Positions 57,270-64,000 of a DNA stretch of 64,000 bases are shown piece after piece. The notes under the pieces were generated by a model. That model worked only from the letters and a program-made list of their open reading frames with translations, was not told the origin of the DNA and did not search any database. A program made the position numbers and the translations under genes. The stretch lies in contig JACPUC010000021.1 of NCBI GenBank assembly GCA_016192455.1, forward strand, positions 35,630 through 99,629. Direction: 5' to 3'. Numbering within the stretch: position 1 is the stretch's first letter; every line of letters begins with the position of its first letter. The DNA comes from Candidatus Tectimicrobiota bacterium (lineage in GTDB: Bacteria > JACPUC01).

Positions 57270-58688
57270 TCAGCGGTTCGTGAGGTACTCTTGGATGCTG
57301 CGGGCGGCGATCTTCCCTTGCCCCATGGCCAGGATGACCGTCGCTCCGCCGGTGATGATGTCGCCGCCGGCGAAGACGCCGGGCTTCGAGGTCTGCCCGG
57401 TCTTCGTATCCACCTTGATGATGCCCTCTTTCGTCGTGATGATGTCCGGGCTGGTCTCGGCGATGATGGGGTTGACGTTGAAGCCGAGGGCGAAGATCGC
57501 CACCTGAGCCGGCACCACGTAATTCGAGTCCGCTACCGGCACGGGACGCCGCCGGCCCGACTCGTCCGGCTGCCCCAGCTCCATGCGCTGGAACTCAACG
57601 CCGGTGAGGAACCCGCGTTCGTTGCCCAGGAAGCGCACGGGGGAGGTGAGCCACTCGAAGCCGATGCCCTCCTCGGTGGCGTGGTGCATCTCCTCGACGC
57701 GGCAGGGCGCTTCGGCGGCGGTGCGGCGGTAGTAGATCGTCACCTGCCTCGTGCCCAGCCGCCGGGCGGTGCGCGCCGCGTCCATGGCCGTGTCGCCCGC
57801 GCCGATCACCGCAATACGCTCTCCCCGCACGATCGGCGTGTCGAACTCCGGGAACTTGTTCGCCCCCATGAGGTTGACGCGCGTCAGGAACTCATTCGCC
57901 GAGTACACCCCGTTGAGGTTCTCGCCGGGGATATTGAGGAAACGCGGGTGGCCGGCGCCGGTGCCGATGAAAACGGCGTGGTAGCCCTCCTCCTTGAGGA
58001 GATCGTCGATGCTGTAGAGGCGTCCGATGACGACGTTGCAGCGGAACTCCACGCCGAGCTTTTTCAGGTAGTCGATCTCGTGGTCGATCACCTCGATCGG
58101 CAGGCGGAAGCGCGGGATGCCGTAGACGAGCACCCCGCCGGGGCGGTGCAGGGCTTCGAAGACGGTGACGTCGTGTCCCTTGCGGATCATCTCGCCGGCC
58201 ACCGTCAGCCCCGCCGGGCCCGAGCCGACCACGGCCACGCGGTAGCCGGTCTTCGGCGGCAGCTCCGGCAGCTCGCTGGCGCCGCTGGCGCGCTCATAAT
58301 CGGCCACGAAGCGCTCCACCCGGCCGATCGCCACGGAGGTGTACTTCTTGGTCAATGCGCAGACCGCTTCGCACTGCTCCTCCTGCGGGCAGACGCGCCC
58401 ACAGATGGCGGGGAGGATATTCGTCTCCTTGATCTTCTGCGCCGCCCCAAGGAAATCGCCTTGCTCGACCAGGGCGAGGAAGCCGGGGATGTCGATGCGC
58501 ACCGGACAGCCTTCGATGCAGGTAGGGACGGGGCACTGCAGGCAGCGCTGCGCTTCCAGGATCGCGGTCTCAATGGAGTAGCCCAACGGCACTTCGTCGA
58601 AACTACAGACGCGCTTTTCCGGCTCCTGCTCGGGCATCGGGTTGCGGGAAATCTTCAGGCGTTCTTTCTTGCTCAGTGCAGCAGACAT
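57270..58688 (-). CDS. nfnB: NADPH-side subunit of Nfn (GltD-like FAD protein)
   Basis: 472 residues. Cys-rich N terminus CLQCPVPTCIEGCP and CGRVCPQEEQCEAVC binds two [4Fe-4S] clusters; dinucleotide folds VVGSGPAGLTVAGEM (FAD) and VIGAGDTAMDAARTA (NADPH) follow; PGVFAGGDIITGGATVI closes FAD binding. On its own this is like small glutamate synthase subunit, but the adjacent NfnA-type gene indicates the electron-bifurcating NADH-dependent ferredoxin:NADP+ oxidoreductase NfnAB. It begins 20 bases after nfnA. Confidence 0.92.
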   Translation of the reverse strand: MSAALSKKERLKISRNPMPEQEPEKRVCSFDEVPLGYSIETAILEAQRCLQCPVPTCIEGCPVRIDIPGFLALVEQGDFLGAAQKIKETNILPAICGRVCPQEEQCEAVCALTKKYTSVAIGRVERFVADYERASGASELPELPPKTGYRVAVVGSGPAGLTVAGEMIRKGHDVTVFEALHRPGGVLVYGIPRFRLPIEVIDHEIDYLKKLGVEFRCNVVIGRLYSIDDLLKEEGYHAVFIGTGAGHPRFLNIPGENLNGVYSANEFLTRVNLMGANKFPEFDTPIVRGERIAVIGAGDTAMDAARTARRLGTRQVTIYYRRTAAEAPCRVEEMHHATEEGIGFEWLTSPVRFLGNERGFLTGVEFQRMELGQPDESGRRRPVPVADSNYVVPAQVAIFALGFNVNPIIAETSPDIITTKEGIIKVDTKTGQTSKPGVFAGGDIITGGATVILAMGQGKIAARSIQEYLTNR

Positions 58689-58708
58689 TGACCCTCTCCC
58701 GTGACGCC

Positions 58709-59620
58709 TCAGGATTCCTTTGGGGTTGATGACTGGCGCGCCGTGGCGGTTTGTCCCGCAAGCGCCGCCACCTGGCAGGACTCCTCCATCTCCGCCCGCC
58801 GACGTTCCAGCGCCTCGCGCTCTTCAGCCAGGTACATCGCGTTGCGCTGGCGGATCGCTTCGAAATCGACCAGGTGCCCGTCGAAGTCAGGCCCGTGCAC
58901 GCAGGCGAAGCGGGTTTGCCCGCCGACGACGACGCGGCACGAGCCGCACATGCCCGTCCCATCCACCATGATGGTGTTGAGGCTGACGAGGGTTCGGATG
59001 CGGTGCGGCCGCGTCAGCTCGCTCACCGCCTTCATCATCAGCATGGGGCCGACCGCCATGACGAAGTGCACGGGGGCGCGCTCGATGATCTCGCGCAGCA
59101 CATCGGTCACGATCCCCTTGCGGCCGTGGCTGCCGTCATCGGTGGTGACGTAGACCTCATCACAGAGCGCTCTCGTCTCCTCCTCCAGCAGCACAAGGCT
59201 CCGCTGACGGGCGCCAAGGATGGCAATGACGCGATTGCCCGCGTCGCGCAGGGCGGTGGCAATGGGTTGCAGGGCCCCCACGCCGAAGCCGCCGCCGATG
59301 AGCACGCAGGTGCCGTACTCGGCGATCGGCGTGGGCCGGCCGAGTGGCCCCACGACGTCGAGGAAGGCGTCCCCCACGGCGAGATCGTGAATCTCCCCGC
59401 TGGTCTTGCCGACGGCTTGCACCAGGAGGTAGATGAGGCCTTCCTCCATGTCGCTTCCGGCCAGACTGAGCGGCACGCGCTCGCCATGCTCGTGGGTGCG
59501 CACGATGACGAACTGACCGGGACGATACTTGCGAGCAATCTCAGGTGCGCGAACCGCCAGGTGGACGGTCTTGGGGGCGATCTCACGTCGCCTCACCACC
59601 TCGTAACGTGTTTGGATCAT
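58709..59620 (-). CDS. nfnA: NADH-side subunit of Nfn (dihydroorotate dehydrogenase electron-transfer-like)
   Basis: 303 residues from the ATG at 59620 (GGGGTGA upstream; a TTG two codons earlier is the longest option). FAD-binding RVPLSLAG, NAD-binding GGGFGVGALQPIATAL and the [2Fe-2S] region VDGTGMCGSCR...FACVHG, where the Asp and the cysteines match the Asp/Cys3 ligand set described for Nfn. Transfers electrons to NfnB; the pair couples NADH, NADPH and ferredoxin pools. The C-terminal extension (AEEREALERRRAEMEES) is helical. Confidence 0.92.
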   Translation of the reverse strand: MIQTRYEVVRRREIAPKTVHLAVRAPEIARKYRPGQFVIVRTHEHGERVPLSLAGSDMEEGLIYLLVQAVGKTSGEIHDLAVGDAFLDVVGPLGRPTPIAEYGTCVLIGGGFGVGALQPIATALRDAGNRVIAILGARQRSLVLLEEETRALCDEVYVTTDDGSHGRKGIVTDVLREIIERAPVHFVMAVGPMLMMKAVSELTRPHRIRTLVSLNTIMVDGTGMCGSCRVVVGGQTRFACVHGPDFDGHLVDFEAIRQRNAMYLAEEREALERRRAEMEESCQVAALAGQTATARQSSTPKES

Positions 59621-60525
59621 GGGCAATCACCCCGTCCTTGACAGAAAGTGCCAGGCGCTCCCGGAAGGTGGTCCCGTGGAAGTGCGCTGGCCGGCGGCAA
59701 CGAAGGGGGACTGGCTTCGCCTCGTGAAATAGTTGCGGCCTGAACGCGCCGCCGCGTCGCAGGCGACCGCAAACGTAGACTGACCCCGCGAGAATCCCGC
59801 CGCGCCTCCTTCTCTCTCCGCGCTCCACCCTTCTCCGTCGAAACTTCCGGCGCAAGCCGAGGAGCTTTAGAACAAAACTACAGCAAAAACTATTCCCTCC
59901 GAGCGCGCCCTCGGGGGGACCCACGCGATTCCTGCGATTCCTCTCCCGACGCCAGCCTCAGCCTGGGGGCGCGACCCGTGCTGTTGGTCGCGTGCCCTCT
60001 TCTGCCCATCCCTAGCATCAGGCCCAGTGCCAACTTGTCTCATCAGAGCCTGTCGGCGCCTCCTTTTTGCGTCACAATAAGCCTCAATATAGAGCGGCTC
60101 CGGAGGGCATGCCAACGGAAATCGTTTCAACTCCCATAATTACAGGAGGCGAGTTAAAAGACCCGACAGACTTGTAACTTACTGAGGCGGCGGGAAATAC
60201 TCCCGAGGCGAGAATTGCGGGCCAGCCTGGGCGCAGGCAGGGCAGGCGCCTCTCTCTGCCGCTCTAGTCAGGCAGGACCCGGGAGAGGGGCGGCGCAGCG
60301 CCCGGCGATGCGGGCCGTCGGGGAGTGGGGGCGAAGAGCGTGGCGGCAAGGAACGTGCCTGGCAGTGCTCTGGAGTCGAGCCGGCAGGTTGACAGGAACA
60401 ACCCGCCTTGCAGCGCGGACGGCGCGACAGGCAGGCGAGGGGAGACGCGCCCCTCGCCCAACCTTACAACGTCACCTGTCAGGGGCAGAACCCAACGCCC
60501 GGCAGTGCGGTTCTGAGCTGCCGTC
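59621..60525. other. Intergenic region upstream of nfnA, no gene seen
   Basis: About 900 bases. The parts near 59850-59900 and 60050-60180 are A+T rich and probably contain the nfn promoter, and TTGCGT (60067-60072) with TATAGA (60088-60093) at 15-base spacing points the other way. No reading frame or RNA gene is convincing. Confidence 0.4.
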
Positions 60526-61620
60526 CTAGGCCTTGCGCGATGGCATGATCGCCTCGATGAACTCATCGCTCCAGCGGTGGCCTTCCGCCAGCATGCGACG
60601 CATCTTGATGAAGTCCGGCTCGCGCTGGCCCCGGGCCCCCTCGTTGAAAGCTTTGAAGCCGGCCTTTCCCTCGGTCATCATGTTCAGGCTCAGCCAGGCG
60701 CGGTTCGTCTCGCGGTTGCGATCCCAATGCTGCAGCTTGTGCTTGCGCAGTGACTCCACCGTCTTCGTGAGGCAGTCGGGCACCGTCATCATCAGCGCGG
60801 TGCAGTAGCGGTTCACCACTTCATCCAGGCGCGAGAGGTCGTACTGGCAGTGGCTGACGAGCTGCTTCGCTTGCTCGCGCGCCTGCCCCGTTTTCATTTC
60901 GCCGTAGACAATGTTGCCGCTCTCATCGACCCAGCGGTCGGTAACGACGAGCGGGTTCGGGATGTAGGCGCCATCTTTCTTCAGCACCGGCGCCACCTCG
61001 GAGAGGAGCCCCAGCCGCTTTGCCTTGTGGGCGCTCCAGAGCTCGCAGATGGTGTTGCTGAACATGGCGTTCTCGACGCCCACGTAGAGGGGGAGGAAAT
61101 CGGTGGCGCCGCCGTCCGGCGCCGAGCCGTGCTTCGGGCCGGCCTGGCCGAAGAGCGCCATGTCGCTGGCGACGGAAAGGTCGCAGGCCATGCCGATCTC
61201 CTGGCCGCCGGCCACGCGCAGGCCGTTGACGCGGCAGATGACCGGTTTGTCGCACTGCAGGATGGAGGTCACCATGTCGTTGAAGAGGCGCATGTACTGC
61301 CGGTACTCATGCGGCTGGCCGGCGTAGTACTCGGCGTACTCCTTCGTGTTCCCTCCCGTGCAGAACGCTTGATGCCCCACCGCCGAGAAGACCGCCGCCA
61401 CCACGTCGCGCGCGTTCGAGGCCCGGCGGAAGGAGAGGATGATCTCCTTCACCGCCTGGGTGGTGTAGGAGTTGAGCTGGGACGGATTGTTGATCATGAT
61501 CCAGGCGTTGGACAAGCCGTCCACCGGCTTGCCCTGCGCATCGAGACACGGCTTCAACTCGTAGATCACTTCAGCGTTCTTGTACTCCGGCACCAGGTTG
61601 TGGTCCACGAAAGTCGTCAT
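60526..61620 (-). CDS. 6-oxocyclohex-1-ene-1-carbonyl-CoA hydrolase (ring-opening, BamA/Oah)
   Basis: 364 residues from the ATG at 61620 (GGAG six bases upstream). An enoyl-CoA hydratase-superfamily protein with the BamA-specific stretch FCTGGNTKEYAEYYAG then EYRQYMRLFNDMV, which is used as the marker for anaerobic aromatic degradation, and GGQEIGMACDLSVA, QAGPKHGS, GGATDFLPL. It adds water and hydrolytically opens the ring after benzoyl-CoA dearomatisation. Only this pathway gene is in the window; bamB-I, bcr and had/dch genes are absent. Note conserved SLNMMTEGKAGFKAFNEG near the end. Confidence 0.9.
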   Translation of the reverse strand: MTTFVDHNLVPEYKNAEVIYELKPCLDAQGKPVDGLSNAWIMINNPSQLNSYTTQAVKEIILSFRRASNARDVVAAVFSAVGHQAFCTGGNTKEYAEYYAGQPHEYRQYMRLFNDMVTSILQCDKPVICRVNGLRVAGGQEIGMACDLSVASDMALFGQAGPKHGSAPDGGATDFLPLYVGVENAMFSNTICELWSAHKAKRLGLLSEVAPVLKKDGAYIPNPLVVTDRWVDESGNIVYGEMKTGQAREQAKQLVSHCQYDLSRLDEVVNRYCTALMMTVPDCLTKTVESLRKHKLQHWDRNRETNRAWLSLNMMTEGKAGFKAFNEGARGQREPDFIKMRRMLAEGHRWSDEFIEAIMPSRKA

Positions 61621-62217
61621 AGCGCTCTCCACTCTTCTGAGATGACAGTTCCTCGCTTACGGGGGCGCGCTCGACGGCGCCACGGACCCGCCGCATGGCC
61701 CGGGAAACGGGCGCACTCTACCTCTTTCCTGCAGGCCCTTCCTGATCTCCAGGCGGTCGTTCGAAGGTCGTGCGTGGAACGCGCTGGGCGCCCCTCCGGC
61801 GGCCACCCGCCGCGCGGCGCCTTCGCTGCCACGAGGGGAGAACAGAGGGTTGGCGCATGGCTCCGCGGGGTATGACGCCGGCCTCGGGGATCGAGCGCGG
61901 CGACCCCTCCGCGAGCAACCGCGGCGTGAGCTTTCGCGTTTACTCCAGGGTAATGTACGGTCGGGGGTATCAAATTTCAAAGCCCTCCGTCAATTTTTCC
62001 CACCGTTCCCGAACGTTCCCCGGTGAGCATCCCTGCTGATCGCACTGGCCTGGGGTTGCCGGTGGCGCCTGTCTGCCGAACAAGCAGGCGCCACCCTCCC
62101 AGGGGCAAGGATGGCAGGGGGGGAGCGCGTCGCCTGAGCACTTGACCCTCAGCAGCCGAAAGGCCGCGGGCGGGGTGCGCCCGCTTCGCGTTCCTCGGCT
62201 TTATCCCCCCGGACTGC
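61621..62217. other. Intergenic region between oah and TenA-like gene
   Basis: About 600 bases with no accepted gene. Around 61960-62035 the sequence is A+T rich and contains the oah promoter candidate and short direct GTTCCCGAACGTTCCC-like repeats (near 62007-62022). Confidence 0.45.
61952..61980 (-). promoter_or_regulatory. Candidate sigma-70 promoter of the oah/bamA gene
   Basis: Minus strand: TTGAAA (61980-61975), 17-base spacer, TACATT (61957-61952). Leader to the ATG would be about 325 bases. Confidence 0.5.
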
Positions 62218-62883
62218 TCACCGCGATGCCTCCCAGAGCGTCTCCCAGAACATCAGCTCGTAGTCTTGCAGGAGGCGGACGGCGCGCTTGACGAGGCGTG
62301 CGCTGACGCCGCGGGCGAGAGCCGCCTCGATAATGGTCGCGGCGGTGTCGGCGAGGCCGGGGGCCGGCGCGGCGAAGAGCTCGAAGAAGCGCACCTGCGC
62401 GGTGGTCATGCCGTAGCGGCTTCGCAGCGCCGCGCCTATCCTGCCGCAGTTCTCCCCCCAGGCGGGGAAGTTGACCGCGAAGGCGGCGGCCACCTGCGCA
62501 TCCTCGCCGTAGTGGGCCAGCCACGCCATGTAGGCGCCGTAGGCGTGCGCCCCGGCCAGCGGCTCGTGCGCCTCAAGGTCCTCCTGCGTCATCTCCAGAG
62601 CGGCGGCGAGTGGCAGCAGCGCCTCCAGGGCGGCCTGCTCCGCCTGCACCCCGCCCAGGAAGAGCGGCCCGCTCACCCTGCCCCAGAAGCGCGACACGAG
62701 GTGCCCCATGCCGCGCAAGTCCCCGCTGATGATGTGAAACTGCTCGCCGGCGAAGAGGCGCAGCCGCGGGCGCGCGATACGCCCCTCCTCCAGCGCCGCC
62801 ACGTACGGGTGGCGGCGGAGTTTCGCCTCGGTTTCCGCCAGCTCCTCACGGCATGCGGCAAAGATCGCGTCGGCGTTGGTCAT
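62218..62883 (-). CDS. TenA/PqqC-like (haem oxygenase fold) protein
   Basis: 221 residues, all helical. RLFAGEQFHIISGDLRGMGHL and the closing LLQDYELMFWETLWEASR resemble the TenA/thiaminase II and PqqC superfamily, with Glu and His residues in places that could bind metal or substrate (E48, H51, and E near the end). No thiamin or PQQ genes are adjacent, and TenA-like iron-containing redox enzymes are another option. ATG at 62883; it is divergent from the flavin reductase gene. Confidence 0.75.
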   Translation of the reverse strand: MTNADAIFAACREELAETEAKLRRHPYVAALEEGRIARPRLRLFAGEQFHIISGDLRGMGHLVSRFWGRVSGPLFLGGVQAEQAALEALLPLAAALEMTQEDLEAHEPLAGAHAYGAYMAWLAHYGEDAQVAAAFAVNFPAWGENCGRIGAALRSRYGMTTAQVRFFELFAAPAPGLADTAATIIEAALARGVSARLVKRAVRLLQDYELMFWETLWEASR

Positions 62884-63047
62884 GGCGTGGTCCTTTCCCT
62901 TGCTCCCTGCATCTCACTTGGTTGCGTGCTGCGTGCGCCCAGGCAGGAGAGGCATGGTTCCCTGAGACGATCCTTCCGGCAATGGAGGCTCCGAAGATTA
63001 GCACCGAAGCTCCCCGCCGACACTTAATTCCCCAGAATTGGCCGGAA

Positions 63048-63082
63048 TTGGATTGTCGGCACGCAGATGCTATCCTAGCATC
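63048..63082 (+). promoter_or_regulatory. Sigma-70 promoter with an operator over the -10
   Basis: TTGGAT (63048-63053), 17-base spacer, TATCCT (63071-63076). GATGCTA (63066-63072) and TAGCATC (63076-63082) form a perfect 7-bp inverted repeat around TCC, covering the -10. It points at the flavin reductase gene (63125). Confidence 0.55.
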
Positions 63083-63124
63083 GATGTCACCCACTTCAGC
63101 ATTTCAGGGATGGAGGACGGGCCC

Positions 63125-63784
63125 ATGCAGATCATCCCCAGCGAGCATCGCCGCGATGAAATCTATAAACTGCTTACAGGCTGCGTGGTGCCGCGCCCCA
63201 TCGCCTTTGTCAGCTCCCTGTCGCCGGCGGGGGTGCTGAACCTGGCGCCCTTCAGCTTCTTCAGCGTGGCCTGTCCCTATCCGCCCATCCTCTGCTTCTC
63301 ACCGGGGCGGCGGCCCGACGGGCGGAAGAAGGACAGCGTGGTGAACGCCGAGACGACGGGCGAGTTCGTCATCAACGTGGTGACCGCGCAGATGGCCGAA
63401 GGCATGAACGCCACCGCCTTCGACTTCGAGCCTGAGGTGGACGAGTTCGCCATCAGCGGCTTCACGCCAGTGGCGTCCGATCTCGTCAAGCCGCCGCGGG
63501 TGGCCGAGTCGCCGATCCAGATGGAGTGCCGCACCGAGCGCATCCTGGAGTTTGGCAATGGCCACCACTACGTCGTCTTTGGCGAGGTGCTTAAGTTCCA
63601 CCTTAACGAGGCCATCCTCGACGACGGCGGCCAGATCAACGTGGCGGCGGTGCACCCCATCGGCCGCCTCAATCGCGCTTTTTATTGCCGCACGGACGAC
63701 CAGTTCAAGCTGGCGCGGCCGCTCCAGCCGGGGACGGTCCCGAAGCTGGAGGAGGTGAGGTCGGTGCTGCGGGCGGGCGCCTAG
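63125..63784 (+). CDS. Flavin reductase-like FMN-binding protein
   Basis: 219 residues from the ATG at 63125, behind GGAGGAC. VVPRPIAFVSSLSPAGVLNLAPFS is the classical opening of the flavin reductase-like (DIM6/NTAB) FMN-binding fold, followed by NAETTGEFVINVV and ESPIQMECRTERIL. Members bind FMN; some act as flavin reductases for two-component monooxygenases and others are oxidoreductases of unknown substrate. Divergent from the TenA-like gene. A clear promoter with a dyad over the -10 precedes it. Confidence 0.9.
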   Translation: MQIIPSEHRRDEIYKLLTGCVVPRPIAFVSSLSPAGVLNLAPFSFFSVACPYPPILCFSPGRRPDGRKKDSVVNAETTGEFVINVVTAQMAEGMNATAFDFEPEVDEFAISGFTPVASDLVKPPRVAESPIQMECRTERILEFGNGHHYVVFGEVLKFHLNEAILDDGGQINVAAVHPIGRLNRAFYCRTDDQFKLARPLQPGTVPKLEEVRSVLRAGA

Positions 63785-64000
63785 CTGGGCCAACGAGGCG
63801 TCTACCCCGCGGCGCAGCCGCTTTTCAGGTTGATCTTTCAGGGGAGGGATGGGAGTGCTCCTAGGAGCCTGTCGGGGTAATGGTTACCGGCAGGGGTGAT
63901 AGGTCAGGGTGCGGGGTCGTCGTCCTGGTGCGTCGGGTTCAGGAAGCTGGACGACGCCTGCCTGCCCGCAGGCGCCTGTCTGCGTCAACGCCCAGGCAGA
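63785..64000. other. Right edge, no gene seen
   Basis: 216 bases after the flavin reductase. TCCTAGGAGCC and a CTGCCTGCCCGCAGGC-type palindrome near 63955-63980 are present; no gene or terminator is supported. Confidence 0.3.

Noticed and set aside
60050-60180. A plus-strand small RNA driven by TTGCGT/TATAGA
   Set aside because: The spacer is only 15 bases and no terminator or conserved fold could be seen.
63860-63890. Insertion-sequence end (GAGCCTGTCGGGG) at the right edge, similar to GAGCCTGTCGG near 60053
   Set aside because: The shared 11 bases are too short, with no transposase and no terminal inverted repeat pair.

Overview
The window is about 64 kb of GC-rich bacterial chromosome with dense genes, almost all with ordinary starts and Shine-Dalgarno sites. 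The mix is: a membrane redox complex of the iron-sulfur/molybdoenzyme type with multihaem cytochromes c, NfnAB transhydrogenase, a BamA-like ring-opening hydrolase of anaerobic aromatic degradation, several luciferase-like monooxygenases (LLM), and NMT1/SsuA-type substrate-binding proteins without permeases. It also has a classic tig-clpP-clpX / thrS-infC-rpmI-rplT-pheS-pheT / zapA / rny-ymdB housekeeping block. This suggests an uncultivated, metabolically versatile soil, sediment or groundwater lineage of the Methylomirabilota/Rokubacteria, Entotheonella/Tectomicrobia or Desulfobacterota kind. No rRNA is present, so this placement is inference only.

Layout. 1-6.6 kb: one plus-strand operon for a respiratory complex (multihaem cytochrome, molybdopterin subunit, four-cluster ferredoxin subunit, NrfD membrane subunit, a small membrane protein and a tetrahaem cytochrome), ending at a strong intrinsic terminator. 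6.8-21 kb: single genes and pairs (orphan PqqD-like protein, OsmC, a degenerate sigma-54-activator-like regulator, LLM oxidoreductase, a coupled TolB-like propeller and M28 peptidase pair, a substrate-binding protein, lipA, a DHA2 MFS pump, an HtrA protease). 21-27 kb: two methionine-synthesis genes arranged tail to tail, a full-length cobalamin-dependent metH and a homocysteine methyltransferase-MTHFR fusion. 27-35 kb: a methyltransferase, two tandem duplicated substrate-binding proteins, a Nudix hydrolase, an LLM enzyme with an isocitrate lyase/PEP mutase family enzyme, a HEAT/TPR lipoprotein-like protein and a VIT-family metal transporter.

35.8-51.3 kb is a long minus-strand housekeeping run: tig, clpP, clpX, tRNA-Val(GAC), thrS, infC (AUC start), rpmI, rplT, pheS, pheT, a ZapB-like coiled coil, zapA, rny and ymdB. 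51.1-52.0 kb is an intergenic region holding three different palindromic repeats. 52-64 kb: glutamate formiminotransferase, small proteins, a methyltransferase, a DUF362 protein flanked by two copies of a 59-bp repeat, the nfnAB genes with a ferredoxin-metallo-beta-lactamase fusion, the isolated bamA/oah gene, a TenA/PqqC-like protein and a flavin reductase family protein.

The most unusual signals are: a solitary, structurally intact type I-C-like CRISPR repeat whose 3' end lies six bases before the VIT transporter start codon, in the same orientation; a regulator with sigma-54-activator architecture that has lost both the GAFTGA loop and the Walker B acidic pair; a sigma-70 promoter whose 17-bp spacer is largely filled by a perfect dyad; and an infC gene whose true start is a non-AUG codon behind a full-length anti-SD match.
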